64,000 bases of DNA from Thermococcus nautili (lineage in GTDB: Archaea; Methanobacteriota_B; Thermococci; Thermococcales; Thermococcaceae), in the NCBI RefSeq assembly GCF_000585495.1, contig NZ_CP007264.1, positions 558,001 through 622,000 on the forward strand. Direction: 5' to 3'. Below the pieces are notes generated by a model. The model was not told the origin of the DNA and made no database searches. It saw only the letters and a list, made by a program, of their open reading frames with translations. Of the stretch, positions 52,334 to 61,460 are shown piece after piece. Made by a program: the position numbers and the translations under genes. Every line of letters starts with the position of its first letter. The stretch's first letter is position 1.

Positions 52334-54865
52334 ATGAGTGGACGGCTGGCCGAGGCGGTTAAGATGCTCTTCGTAATCAGGTCCGGAAGGAAGAAGAACG
52401 AGCTTGAGGCCTTCTTTATCGAGAACGAGCCAGAAAAGCTGAGCGAGATGAAGAACCTGAAGGCTGACAGGATATTCCGCCTCATAATGAGAGAGGGAAG
52501 GCTCTTCAAGGTCCTGGAGGGGAGCAACTACCGCAACCCAAAGGAGATTGAAAAGCTCCTTCGCCAGGCGAGAATCGTTCTCGTCAACGCGGACGAATGG
52601 GAGGACTACTTTAAGAGAAGGCTCCAGAACAAAAGAGTGGAAAAGGCCGAGCTGTGCCGTCTCTGCCTCCTTGAGGGCAGGATAACAGTCCTGACGCCCG
52701 GCAACAGGATAAAGTACCGCAACGAGTACATCTGCGAGCGCTGTGCGGAGGATGAGCTGAAGAGGGAGCTCAGGTTTAGGTTTAACAGCATAGCGATGTT
52801 CGAGCAGGCCAAGAAGCTCCTCGACAGGTTTAGAGACCTCGATAAGGTTTTGTATGCCTTCGACCCGCGCTTCGACCCGACGAAGCACCCGGAAGTTACC
52901 AAGTGGGACGAGCTGAAGGCCAAGCACGTCAAGGTCGAGAGGGTCAAGGTTGACGAGCTCCCGCTTCCGGAGAGGTTTAAGGAAGTTCTGAAGGCCGAGG
53001 GCGTGAAGGAGCTCCTCCCCGTTCAGAGCCTGGCCGTCAAGAACGGCCTCCTTGAAGGGGAGAACTTACTCGTCGTTTCCGCGACTGCGAGCGGTAAAAC
53101 GCTAATCGGCGAATTAGCTGGAGTCCCCAAGGCGATGGAGGGCAAAAAGCTCCTCTTCCTGGTTCCGCTCGTGGCCCTGGCAAACCAGAAGTACGAGGAC
53201 TTTAGGAGGAGGTACTCAAAGCTCGGTCTCCGCGTTGCCATTCGCGTTGGCATGAGCCGTATAAAGACCCGGGACGAGCTTGTGGTTGTGGATACCGGAA
53301 TTGACGCCGACATCATAGTGGGAACCTACGAGGGAATAGACTACCTGTTGAGAGCAGGAAGGAAGATAGGCAACGTTGGAACGATTGTGGTAGACGAGAT
53401 ACACACGCTCGACGACGAGGAGCGCGGGCCAAGGCTGGACGGACTGATAGCCCGCTTGAGGAGGCTTTATCCAAAGGCCCAGTTCATAGGCCTGAGCGCT
53501 ACCGTTGGAAACCCCGAGGAGCTCGCCAAGGAGCTTGGATTAAAGCTCGTCCTCTACGACGAGAGGCCGGTTGATTTGGAGAGACACATCATCATAGCGC
53601 GCAACGAGTCGGAAAAGTGGCGCCACATAGCCAACCTCTGCAGGGCGGAAGCGATGAGAAAATCCAAGCAGGGCTACAAGGGGCAGACGATAGTTTTCAC
53701 CTTCTCAAGGAAGCGCACGCACGAGCTTTCGGCCTACCTCACGAGCAGGGGCCTCCGCGCGAAGCCCTACCACTCCGGTTTGCCCTACAAGCAGAGGAAG
53801 CTCACCGAGATGGAGTTTTTAGCCCAGAGGCTCGACGTCGTCGTCACGACCGCCGCGCTGGGAGCGGGCGTGGACTTTCCAGCGAGTCAGGTCATCTTCG
53901 AGAGCCTCGCCATGGGCAACAAGTGGCTCTCTGTTAGAGAGTTCCACCAGATGCTCGGGCGAGCTGGAAGGCCCCTCTACCACGAGAAGGGTAAGGTTTA
54001 CCTCATAGTCGAGCCCGGGCGAAAGTATTCTGCCCAGATGGAGGGCACCGAGGAGGAGGTTGCCTTCAAGCTCCTTACCGCGCCGATAGAGCCCGTAACT
54101 GTGGAGTGGAGCGACGAGCTTGAGCAGGACAACGTTCTTGCTCATTCCTGCGTCTTCAACAGGCTTGACGTTATCGAGGAGGTTCAGGAGCGCTGCTTGG
54201 GGGCCAACCAGAGCGCCGAGAAGGTCTTGGAGAAGCTGGAGGAGTTTGAGCTCGTAAGGCTCAAAAAGCCCCTCGTCGAGGTCACGCCCTACGGAAGGGC
54301 CGTTAGCATGAGCTTTCTGCTTCCGAAGGAGGCTGAGTTCATAAGGAGGAACCTTCGGGAGAAGCCCGCAAGGTGGATTGCGCTCAAGCTTCACCCCTTC
54401 GAGAACCTGTATCTAAGCGGAACGCTCCAGCGGGAGCTTGAGGGGGCCGTGAGAGGCAGGATAAGCGCCAACGTCTTCTCGCCGAGCTTCGCCTCCATTC
54501 TCGAGGAGCTCGACAAGGTCATCCCGGAGCTTAGCCCGAACGCGGCCGAGAGGCTGTTCACGATTTATCAGGAGTTCTTCATGTGCGGTGAGGAAGACTG
54601 CACAGAATACGCGATGGAGCGCGTTGGGAACCTCATAATCGAGCTTCGCAGGAGCGGGAAGCACCCGACCCAGATAGCGGAGCACTTCAGGAAGGTTTAC
54701 GGGCTGATAGTTTACCCGGGCGACGTCTTCACGTGGTTAGATGGCATCGTCAGGAAGCTTGAGGCTGTTGAGAGAATCGCGAGGGTCTTCCGCGTGAGGA
54801 GAGCGGAAGAAGAGGCAAAGCTCCTCAGAAGGGAAATAGAGGAGGGGAGAATTATCCGGAGTTAA
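52334..54865 (+). CDS. ASH-Ski2-like helicase
   Basis: About 843 residues. An N-terminal region has a C4 zinc-finger-like motif (CRLC...CERC, about 115-140). The helicase core has Walker A SATASGKT, DEIH (DEAH box), SAT, and a second RecA lobe with QMLGRAGR (motif VI). Ski2-type winged-helix and ratchet segments follow. This layout matches ASH-Ski2, a Thermococcales helicase that partners with the exonuclease aRNase J in RNA turnover. GAGGTG lies very close to the first ATG, so an internal start (about 52364, MLFVIRSG) is possible. Confidence 0.87.
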   Translation: MSGRLAEAVKMLFVIRSGRKKNELEAFFIENEPEKLSEMKNLKADRIFRLIMREGRLFKVLEGSNYRNPKEIEKLLRQARIVLVNADEWEDYFKRRLQNKRVEKAELCRLCLLEGRITVLTPGNRIKYRNEYICERCAEDELKRELRFRFNSIAMFEQAKKLLDRFRDLDKVLYAFDPRFDPTKHPEVTKWDELKAKHVKVERVKVDELPLPERFKEVLKAEGVKELLPVQSLAVKNGLLEGENLLVVSATASGKTLIGELAGVPKAMEGKKLLFLVPLVALANQKYEDFRRRYSKLGLRVAIRVGMSRIKTRDELVVVDTGIDADIIVGTYEGIDYLLRAGRKIGNVGTIVVDEIHTLDDEERGPRLDGLIARLRRLYPKAQFIGLSATVGNPEELAKELGLKLVLYDERPVDLERHIIIARNESEKWRHIANLCRAEAMRKSKQGYKGQTIVFTFSRKRTHELSAYLTSRGLRAKPYHSGLPYKQRKLTEMEFLAQRLDVVVTTAALGAGVDFPASQVIFESLAMGNKWLSVREFHQMLGRAGRPLYHEKGKVYLIVEPGRKYSAQMEGTEEEVAFKLLTAPIEPVTVEWSDELEQDNVLAHSCVFNRLDVIEEVQERCLGANQSAEKVLEKLEEFELVRLKKPLVEVTPYGRAVSMSFLLPKEAEFIRRNLREKPARWIALKLHPFENLYLSGTLQRELEGAVRGRISANVFSPSFASILEELDKVIPELSPNAAERLFTIYQEFFMCGEEDCTEYAMERVGNLIIELRRSGKHPTQIAEHFRKVYGLIVYPGDVFTWLDGIVRKLEAVERIARVFRVRRAEEEAKLLRREIEEGRIIRS

Positions 54866-54948
54866 AGAGGGCAAATTAAAGTGACACCCTCTTGATGAGG
54901 GCAGAAACGATTTTAGTACTTCATATCAAGGTATCCTAGGTGAGTGTA

Positions 54949-56316
54949 ATGCGGCAGGAGATGGTCATTGTCTTGGAGCATCCTGAAAGCGGAGTACATC
55001 AAGAATTTAAAATTAGTTCAAAGAATGTTGAAGAGTTACTGCATTTTTTCAGTGTGTTTTCAGGGAAGTGCCGTAATCAGCTACCCAGTTGGAGATTTGT
55101 AGAACTCCGCCCTACACGTCCGCATCCCAACAAGTTTAAGCTACTTTTGAGACTTCTCCCAATCACGCATTATCTGATAAATCCATTTGATTTTGTTGAA
55201 AGTGTGAAAAATGCTGTTGGAAGTAAGTACCCGCCCCAGTTAATTGAGAAAATAGCCTTACTGTTCGAACCATTGTGCATGTTTGATTCCATGAGTGGAA
55301 GTTATATTATTATGCCCCCAGCACTATCTGTGAGAGAAAACGAGGGTGTCTTGGTTGTAAGCAGGGAAAAGGAGTATCTCAAACACTGCAGGAATATAGT
55401 TAAGGGGAATACGAGGGACAAAGTTGTCTGGTTTGTGCTGTATCATTGCCCCCATAGCCCTGCAATTATTCAGAAAGGAAACGTTCTAATAGAAAAGCGT
55501 GTCAGAGAACTTGGAGATAATATGAAACTTGTGGAGGTAGAAGTGTCTGAGGGGGAAAATTATATCGAGCGTTTCAGGGATGTGATTGTAGATGGCACTA
55601 GGCATGTGGATATGAGCACTCGCAAGTTACGGTTTGGTAAGAACGGAAAAATTCTAATTGATTTGAAAACCCCTCCAGAGGATGCATTCAAAATCTTGAG
55701 AACAGAACTCTCCCGTGATGTGGTGAAGCGTGACCTCAATATTGTGAAGTTGTTTAATTCTTGCCTTGTTTGGCCCAATACTGGTAAACTTTGCCTGCAT
55801 ACTAGAAAAATCCACGTGTGGCCAAAAGGTACCGGGGCAGTATCCCTCATAGTTGCTGAACTAATGCACATAGCTGATGCAGAAGTTCAGACGAAAGAAC
55901 AATTTGTCTTTTCGCTAGTTGAGAGAGTTCCTCACAAGATTTTCAGAGATAACAGTGCAAAGGAACTCCTAAGGGTGTATTCCCAGCTGCAGGAGTTCTT
56001 TACAAGCAGGGAAGAACTGGTATTCTCCGAAAGCGTTCTTCCCCTCTCTCCTGACAAAATAATTCTTGTGATGAAACCAGTTTTCAGCAATCAGATAGTT
56101 CCAATAGTGGTCGCAGATGCTGTATTGGCAAGAGCCACATCCACATCGGTACTTCCTGGAACTGGAGAACCAATTCAGAGAGTTCAGCTTGAGTTTATAC
56201 TTCCATGGGTGAATAGGAGGGTAGTCACTAACCTTCAGCTCGATGAATTTGAGTTGTTAAAATCTATATGGGACAAAACTTCAACAAGAAAAATAGGGGA
56301 GAACCTTCACACCTGA
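54949..56316 (+). CDS. Orphan protein of unknown function, base composition differing from neighbours
   Basis: 455 residues, no family recognised. By eye the DNA is clearly AT-richer and less biased to GAG/CTC codons than its neighbours, suggesting recent transfer. It has many conserved-looking aromatic and charged stretches but no clear membrane segment. The stretch VLVVSREKEYLKHCRNIVKG through VVWFVLYHC and KLVEVEVSEGENYIERFRDVIVDGT alternates strands and helices like a Rossmann/CARF-type fold; the later part (TGAVSLIVAELMHIAD) could be a winged helix. Both are weak guesses. AGGTGA precedes the ATG (54949). Its end overlaps the convergent DUF63 gene by 10 nt. Confidence 0.7.
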   Translation: MRQEMVIVLEHPESGVHQEFKISSKNVEELLHFFSVFSGKCRNQLPSWRFVELRPTRPHPNKFKLLLRLLPITHYLINPFDFVESVKNAVGSKYPPQLIEKIALLFEPLCMFDSMSGSYIIMPPALSVRENEGVLVVSREKEYLKHCRNIVKGNTRDKVVWFVLYHCPHSPAIIQKGNVLIEKRVRELGDNMKLVEVEVSEGENYIERFRDVIVDGTRHVDMSTRKLRFGKNGKILIDLKTPPEDAFKILRTELSRDVVKRDLNIVKLFNSCLVWPNTGKLCLHTRKIHVWPKGTGAVSLIVAELMHIADAEVQTKEQFVFSLVERVPHKIFRDNSAKELLRVYSQLQEFFTSREELVFSESVLPLSPDKIILVMKPVFSNQIVPIVVADAVLARATSTSVLPGTGEPIQRVQLEFILPWVNRRVVTNLQLDEFELLKSIWDKTSTRKIGENLHT

Positions 56317-57101
56317 AGAATCATCTGGGCGGGGTCGCGGATTGCCGGACCGAGGCCAAGGACGTAAACGGCCAGGTACCAGAAGCGCCTCTCCTCCTCG
56401 TCCTGGACGAGCTCCTGGAGGGCGTAATAGACCACGATGAGGATTAGGGTTATCCAGGGGTAGTAGATGTAGGCCCCGAACCAGCTTACGAGATGGCTCT
56501 CAATCCAGTGGACCTCCCGGTAGCCGTAGAAGTGGATTCCAACCACAGTTGAGGCTATGTCGAAGTAGTGGGCCAGGACAGGATAGAGGTAGAGCCTGTC
56601 AAAGGGCCTCCACCTGTAGAAGGCGAGAACGACGGCCCAGCTGACGGCGGTGTGGATTAAAGTCAGCTCGTAGGGGCGCCAGTCCTTGGCGTGAGTGACG
56701 AGCACGTAGTTCGCCCAGAGGGCCAGAACCGTTCCCCAGACTATGGTGACCTTTGGGTAAGTCCTAAGCTTTGCATCGGCAACTATCGCCGGAACTATGA
56801 GGATGAACGCCGTGAAGAAGATTCCAGGGGTTAAGATTAGCGGGTTCTTCGGCAGAATGCCCCCGTCGACGAGCGCCCTGACCGTTGCTCCAAAGACCAC
56901 CATCGGCGTTACCGCCCAGAACAGCCTCTCATCAACCTTGATTTTCAGGGGCTTGATTATGTAGCGGTAGGAGTAGATGACTCCGAGACCGAAGAGCAGT
57001 GCGTAGACGAAGGTGTTGACCGCGTTGTAGCCGCTCCTCGTGAACATGGGCTCCCAGAAGTAGTTGTAGAAGAAGTCCCACAGAGCCTTCTCGATGCCCA
57101 T
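56307..57101 (-). CDS. DUF63 family membrane protein
   Basis: 264 residues with about eight membrane segments. RALVDGGILPKNPL, YYPWITL and HYFDIASTVVGIHFYGYREVHWIESH are characteristic DUF63 segments. Function unknown. The start at MGIEKALW follows GGTGGTTAAA. It overlaps the orphan gene end. Confidence 0.87.
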   Translation of the reverse strand: MGIEKALWDFFYNYFWEPMFTRSGYNAVNTFVYALLFGLGVIYSYRYIIKPLKIKVDERLFWAVTPMVVFGATVRALVDGGILPKNPLILTPGIFFTAFILIVPAIVADAKLRTYPKVTIVWGTVLALWANYVLVTHAKDWRPYELTLIHTAVSWAVVLAFYRWRPFDRLYLYPVLAHYFDIASTVVGIHFYGYREVHWIESHLVSWFGAYIYYPWITLILIVVYYALQELVQDEEERRFWYLAVYVLGLGPAIRDPAQMILQV

Positions 57102-57193
57102 TTTAACCACCGGCTCCCGTTGGAGTCGAACCTTATAGGCCTTTTGGGACAACTTATTAAAGCAAACCACCGTAGGTTAACCGAGGTGATAGC

Positions 57194-57604
57194 ATGTACG
57201 GTCATCCCGTTGAGCCCGCGCTTACCGGGCTTGGAACCCTTGCCCTCTTCGGATTTCTCTTCGCGCTCTTCGTCGCCGGACTAATCCTGGCCTTCAGCGC
57301 GAAGCTCGTCGGCATAAAGGACGCGTCCATAGTGGGTGCAATGGTGGCCATCGTCGGCGGTGGAATCCTCGGCGCGATAGTGGGGGGAATCGTGGCGCTT
57401 GTCTTCGCGATAGCCGGCCCAATGGGAATAGCGCTCGGCTGGCTCGCCTTCATGGTTACCTACGTCTGGGTCATCAAGGTGGTGTTCCACACGGACTGGC
57501 TCAGGGCGTTCCTGGCGTGGCTGATAGCGATAGTGGTTGAGCTCATCATAGCCGGATTCCTTGGCCTCGCGGGGGTTGCGACCCTTGGAATCCTTCACCC
57601 CTGA
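57194..57604 (+). CDS. Small membrane protein of unknown function
   Basis: 136 residues with four membrane helices, two of them Gly/Ala/Val-rich (VGAMVAIVGGGILGAIVGGIVALVFAI region), as in compact helical bundle proteins. GAGGTGATAG precedes the ATG. Family not recognised. Divergent from DUF63. Confidence 0.7.
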   Translation: MYGHPVEPALTGLGTLALFGFLFALFVAGLILAFSAKLVGIKDASIVGAMVAIVGGGILGAIVGGIVALVFAIAGPMGIALGWLAFMVTYVWVIKVVFHTDWLRAFLAWLIAIVVELIIAGFLGLAGVATLGILHP

Positions 57605-57643
57605 GTGGAAAAAGATAAATAGAACCTCCGCGAAGGATGAACG

Positions 57644-58282
57644 ATGCCGGGCTTTTTCCAGCCAGTTGAAGAAATCAGCGGGATAAAACCCTTTGAAGGA
57701 TTCCCGGTTGAATTCAGCCGGGGCTCGCTGTCGGCCCTCGTTTCGACGGACGAGTTAGCGGGTTCTATACTCGTTCACACCTTCCTCAGCGAGGCGCTCA
57801 AAGCTGGAAAGGCCTACCACGTCGGGCCCAAGAGGGCATTTTCTCCCTCAATCCTGAGGGCCCTTGAAGTCGAGCCGTCCACCCTATTATCGGCCAGCGT
57901 TTACAGCGCCGATGAACTCCTTCAGGCCCTCGATTACGTTGAAGACGGCTCAACGGTCCTCGTTTCCCAGTTTTCTGCACTAAGGGGCGTCTCCGGGGAA
58001 ACCATTCTTGAGCTGAGGAGAAAAGCTGACGATGGTTCGCTCACGCTAGTCCTCCACCACGAAACCCTTACCTTCAACGAGCTCGACCTTCCGGGAGAAT
58101 TTGCCCGGCTCTTCCTCCTGCCCGAGCTCTTTGATTCCCTCCTCGTCCTGAGAACCAGCTCCTACCGCGGGCACTACAAGCTGAACGCCACCGTCCTCAA
58201 GGCCCCGCCCGAGCAGATAGCGAACCTTGGAGACCACTCGATTCCCGTTGACTCGCTCGTCAAGGTCATCACCGGTAGATGA
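57644..58282 (+). CDS. Hypothetical protein, possibly a degenerate RecA-fold protein
   Basis: 212 residues. The strand-loop-helix at LSALVSTDELAGSILVHTFLSEALKAGKAYHVG looks like a KaiC/RadB ATPase start, but the Walker A lysine/glycine motif is missing (STDELAGS). A later strand (STVLVSQFSAL) and LTLVLHHETL could be Walker B-like and sensor strands. This could be an inactive RecA-like partner. It overlaps the convergent ecfT gene by 14 nt. Confidence 0.55.
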   Translation: MPGFFQPVEEISGIKPFEGFPVEFSRGSLSALVSTDELAGSILVHTFLSEALKAGKAYHVGPKRAFSPSILRALEVEPSTLLSASVYSADELLQALDYVEDGSTVLVSQFSALRGVSGETILELRRKADDGSLTLVLHHETLTFNELDLPGEFARLFLLPELFDSLLVLRTSSYRGHYKLNATVLKAPPEQIANLGDHSIPVDSLVKVITGR

Positions 58283-59030
58283 CGACGTGCCCGAAGCCAA
58301 GGGCAAAGCGGAGGTACAGGAGGGACGCGAAGCAAACCAGCAGGATTCCAAGGGCCAGATAGTCCCTTCCCTTCATCGCTATGTCCTGGTAAAAGGTCCT
58401 CCTCCTGCTCGCCCCAAAGGCCCTGCTCTCAAGGGCTATGCTGAGCTCGTGGGCAGTTTTGAGCGAGGCCACGATGAGGGGAATCAGGATTGGAATCGTC
58501 TTCCGAATTCTCTCCAAAAGGTTTCCCCTGTCGAGCTCAAGCCCTCTGCTCCTCTGGGCGTCCATTATCGTGCCCGCAATGCCGTAGAGCGTCGGGATGT
58601 AGCGGAGCGCTATCGTGAGGGTTAGGCCAAGCTCGTAGGGGAGGCCGAGCCTGACGAAGCCGAGTATCAGCTCCCTCTGCCTCGTCGTCATCAGGAGCTG
58701 GAAGGTTATCAGTCCAAAACCGAGCAGGCGGAGCGAGAACGAGACGCCGAGCAGAAGGCCGGTAAGCCTCGGTTTGTAGACGAGCGGCCAGATTACGACG
58801 GTTAACGCAACGATGAAGAGGAGGGGCTTTAGGAGCCTCAACTGCTCCCCGATTCCCAGTCTTCCGAGGAGCCTGCCCGAGAGCAGGATGAGCAGGAACA
58901 GGGGGATGAGAACCTTCGGGTCGTTGAAGAGCATCAGCGAGGTTATTCCGATGAGCATACCGATTATCTTGACGCGGGGGTCGAGCGAGTGCAGGAGCGA
59001 GTCCCTTTCGACGTAGAACTGGTAAATCAC
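58269..59030 (-). CDS. ecfT: ECF transporter transmembrane component EcfT
   Basis: 253 residues, about five to six membrane segments with the coupling-helix motifs MDAQRSRGLE and ESRAFGASRRRTFY (Ala-Arg-Gly pattern) characteristic of CbiQ/EcfT/BioN. Starts at GTG overlapping the ecfA stop (GTGA). It couples EcfA ATPase to the biotin-binding BioY encoded divergently. Confidence 0.93.
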   Translation of the reverse strand: MIYQFYVERDSLLHSLDPRVKIIGMLIGITSLMLFNDPKVLIPLFLLILLSGRLLGRLGIGEQLRLLKPLLFIVALTVVIWPLVYKPRLTGLLLGVSFSLRLLGFGLITFQLLMTTRQRELILGFVRLGLPYELGLTLTIALRYIPTLYGIAGTIMDAQRSRGLELDRGNLLERIRKTIPILIPLIVASLKTAHELSIALESRAFGASRRRTFYQDIAMKGRDYLALGILLVCFASLLYLRFALGFGHVVIYR

Positions 59031-59806
59031 TGCCTAACCCTCCCCGCAAGCTCCTCAACGCTTCTCACGAAGCCGGCGCCAAGTTTTTCCGCAAGGACGA
59101 GCAGTTCGGGCATCTCAAGCCCGTGGCGCTCAAGGTCAAGGCTGAAGAACTCCTCAACCGGGCCATCAAAGGCCTTCTTCCCGTTCTCAAGGAGAACCAC
59201 GCGCTCGGCGAGCTCGAGCACCAAATCCATGTCGTGGGTTATGAGCAGAATCCCGTGACCATCCTCACGGAGCGATTTAATAGTCTCGACAACGCTCCTC
59301 TCGGCCTTCCAGTCGAGTCCCGTCGTCGGCTCGTCAAGGATTAGGTACTTCGGCCTCATCGCGAGCACACAGGCTATAGCCAACCTCTGCTTCTCCCCAC
59401 CGCTCAGGGAGTACGGTGTTCTCTCCTCGAATCCCTCAAGGCCAACCGCTCCGAGGGTCCAGCGAACCCGCTCCTCGACTTCCGAATCATCCAGTCCAAG
59501 GTTCTTCGGCCCAAAGGCGACCTCCTTGAAGACGGTCTCCTCGAAAAACATGTGCTCGGGGTTCTGGAAGACGTAGCCGACTTTTCTGCTCAGCTCCGCC
59601 ACTGTGTGCTCCCTCGTGTCCATCCCGTCCACGAGAACCCTTCCTCTGGTCGGCTTCAGAAGGCCGTTGAGGTGCTTGGCCAGTGTCGTCTTCCCGCTAC
59701 CGTTCGGGCCAACTAACGCAAGGATTTCCTCCCCAAAGACAAGGTCTATTCCCCTGAGGACTTCCCGCCCGTTGTAGGCGAAGTGAAGGTTCTCTACCCG
59801 TATCAT
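59027..59806 (-). CDS. ecfA: ECF transporter ATPase EcfA
   Basis: 259 residues. Walker A GPNGSGKTTL, Q-loop FQNPEHMFFEETV, signature SLSGGEKQRLAIA, Walker B YLILDEPTTGLDW, and switch His (THDMD). It is a single EcfA, so probably a homodimer in the biotin importer. First gene of ecfA-ecfT, sharing a divergent promoter with bioY. Confidence 0.94.
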   Translation of the reverse strand: MIRVENLHFAYNGREVLRGIDLVFGEEILALVGPNGSGKTTLAKHLNGLLKPTRGRVLVDGMDTREHTVAELSRKVGYVFQNPEHMFFEETVFKEVAFGPKNLGLDDSEVEERVRWTLGAVGLEGFEERTPYSLSGGEKQRLAIACVLAMRPKYLILDEPTTGLDWKAERSVVETIKSLREDGHGILLITHDMDLVLELAERVVLLENGKKAFDGPVEEFFSLDLERHGLEMPELLVLAEKLGAGFVRSVEELAGRVRQ

Positions 59807-59830
59807 CCCACACCTACGGGAGCGCTAAGG

Positions 59831-59839
59831 CTTTTAAAG
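59831..59839. promoter_or_regulatory. Bidirectional TATA element between bioY and ecfA
   Basis: CTTTTAAAG is a palindrome-like TATA box about 25 nt from both start codons, so it may serve both transcripts; the bioY transcript would be leaderless. Confidence 0.5.
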
Positions 59840-59859
59840 ATAAGCCCCATCCCGTCAAC

Positions 59860-60378
59860 ATGAACGCGAGGGAAGTCGCTCTGACCGGTCTGTTCGTGGC
59901 GTTAACCGCTGTAAGCGCCCAGATTCAGGTTCCCCTCGGGCCCGTTCCCTTCACGCTTCAGGTCTTCGCGGTCATCCTCTCAGGCCTCTTACTCGGTTCG
60001 AGGCTCGGCTTCACAAGCCAGGCCCTCTATATCCTGGCCGGCGCCGTCGGCCTTCCAGTCTTTGCGGGCTTTACAGGCGGTTTCGCGCACCTCTACGGCC
60101 CAACCGGAGGTTACCTGCTCGCCTTCCCCATCGCCTCCCTCATGGCCGGACTCTTCGCGGAGCGCTCGGAGAGGGTAGAAGTGTGGCTCCTCGGGTCAAT
60201 CCTCGGAATCGGCGTGATTTACCTCCTCGGCTGGCTTAGGCTGGGCCTCTACCTAAACGGCGACTTTGGAAAGGCCCTCGCCGTCGGAGTGCTTCCATTC
60301 ATTCCCTTCGACATAGCGAAGGCGGTCCTGGCCGTTGGGGTTGCAAAGGCCGTTAAAAGGGCTCTCCCCTGGCTTTGA
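59860..60378 (+). CDS. bioY: Biotin transporter substrate-binding protein BioY
   Basis: 172 residues with six membrane segments. VPLGPVPFTLQVFAV is the BioY signature, followed by LYGPTGGYLLAFP and D-x-x-KAVLAV segments. BioY binds biotin and uses the EcfA-EcfT module for uptake. The 3' end overlaps the convergent MobA-like gene by 26 nt. Confidence 0.95.
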   Translation: MNAREVALTGLFVALTAVSAQIQVPLGPVPFTLQVFAVILSGLLLGSRLGFTSQALYILAGAVGLPVFAGFTGGFAHLYGPTGGYLLAFPIASLMAGLFAERSERVEVWLLGSILGIGVIYLLGWLRLGLYLNGDFGKALAVGVLPFIPFDIAKAVLAVGVAKAVKRALPWL

Positions 60379-60961
60379 GCTCTTCAATCGTTTTCTCCGC
60401 GAAGGCGACGTCGAGGGAGTTCCTGACGCGGAAAAAGCTGAGCATAACCTTGGGGTTTCTCTTCGCCAGCTCTTCTATTGAGACCGGCTCGTAGTCGAGG
60501 AACTCGATAACCCTTGAAAAGCTCTTGTAACCCTCCGCGAGGGCCGATTCTATCGCATCCCTCAGCGCGTCCTGCTCGTAGACCGCGTGAAATACCTCGG
60601 CGCTCCCGTCGTTCCAGACGGGGATTAAAGCTTCCGGTTCGTTCTCGTAGAAGAGACCGACGAGATAGTTCACGAGGAAGGGCATTATCAGTGGCATGTT
60701 GCCCTCGACCAGGAAGAAGGGCTCGTCGGGGAGGGCTTTGAGGAGCGCCTCCATCTTGTTTCTCGCGGTCACCGGCACGGGGTTTGAAACGTGGAGCGAG
60801 TAAGTCTTCAGCTTGTCCCGTCTAACAATTGTGATGACCTCGTGGATTCTTTTGGCGGTTAAGAGCCTCCTCTCCGTGAGCCTGACGATGGGCTCTTCGT
60901 TTACTGGTAGGGTGTAGTTTTCCCACCTCTTCTCTGGAAACGCCAGTATAACGCCGAGCAT
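60353..60961 (-). CDS. MobA-like nucleotidyltransferase, degenerate
   Basis: 202 residues resembling molybdenum-cofactor guanylyltransferase: N-terminal strand MLGVILAFPEKRW, then EGNMPLIMPFLVNYLVGLF and a C-terminal helix-rich part. The usual LAGGxSxRMG loop is replaced by LAFPEKRWEN, so nucleotide binding may be altered or lost. Role uncertain. GGTGAAC precedes the ATG at 60961. Confidence 0.72.
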   Translation of the reverse strand: MLGVILAFPEKRWENYTLPVNEEPIVRLTERRLLTAKRIHEVITIVRRDKLKTYSLHVSNPVPVTARNKMEALLKALPDEPFFLVEGNMPLIMPFLVNYLVGLFYENEPEALIPVWNDGSAEVFHAVYEQDALRDAIESALAEGYKSFSRVIEFLDYEPVSIEELAKRNPKVMLSFFRVRNSLDVAFAEKTIEELKARGEPF

Positions 60962-61076
60962 GTTCACCGGAACGACAACGGCGTTAAAAAAGCTTTTGGC
61001 GAATTTCAACGCTTTTCCAGTTTTTCCGAGAAAATCTTAAAGTCCCAGCGGGGTTTTAATATTAGGGGGACGAATC

Positions 61077-61397
61077 ATGCTCGCGGAGGCACTCTTCGGG
61101 TTCCTCTTCACGGTCGCCTGGGCGCTATCCTACGCCCTCGTTATCAAGCAGAAAAGCACGGTAAAGGCTCTTCTCGGAGTTTTTCTGCTTTTCGGAGCGA
61201 TGCTGGCCGTCAACTCCCTCCGCTTTAGAGGAAGCCTCCTCGGATGGTTCCTCGGCATAGTCCCGGGTTTCTTCGCCGGCCTGTGGCTCGTCCAGAAGTA
61301 CGGCCCGAAAAAACTCACAGAGGAGTCGGCGGTGGCTGTTCTCCTTTTCGGCCCCCTGATTATGGTCGGACTGCTCGTGGCTCTCCTGCTCCTCTGA
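61077..61397 (+). CDS. Small four-helix membrane protein of unknown function
   Basis: 106 residues of nearly continuous membrane helix, with short basic loops (VIKQKSTVK, RFRG, KYGPKK). No family recognised. Followed by the DUF1931 gene, which has a separate promoter. Confidence 0.7.
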   Translation: MLAEALFGFLFTVAWALSYALVIKQKSTVKALLGVFLLFGAMLAVNSLRFRGSLLGWFLGIVPGFFAGLWLVQKYGPKKLTEESAVAVLLFGPLIMVGLLVALLLL

Positions 61398-61404
61398 GCG
61401 AAAG

Positions 61405-61414
61405 TTTTATATAC
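61405..61414 (+). promoter_or_regulatory. TATA box of the DUF1931 histone-fold gene
   Basis: TTTTATATAC is a textbook archaeal TATA box. A GGAGGTGAT ribosome binding site lies before the ATG at 61461. Confidence 0.7.
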
Positions 61415-61460
61415 TCAGAGTTACTAAAATTCACCGGCAAGAACGCGGAGGTGATGGGAA

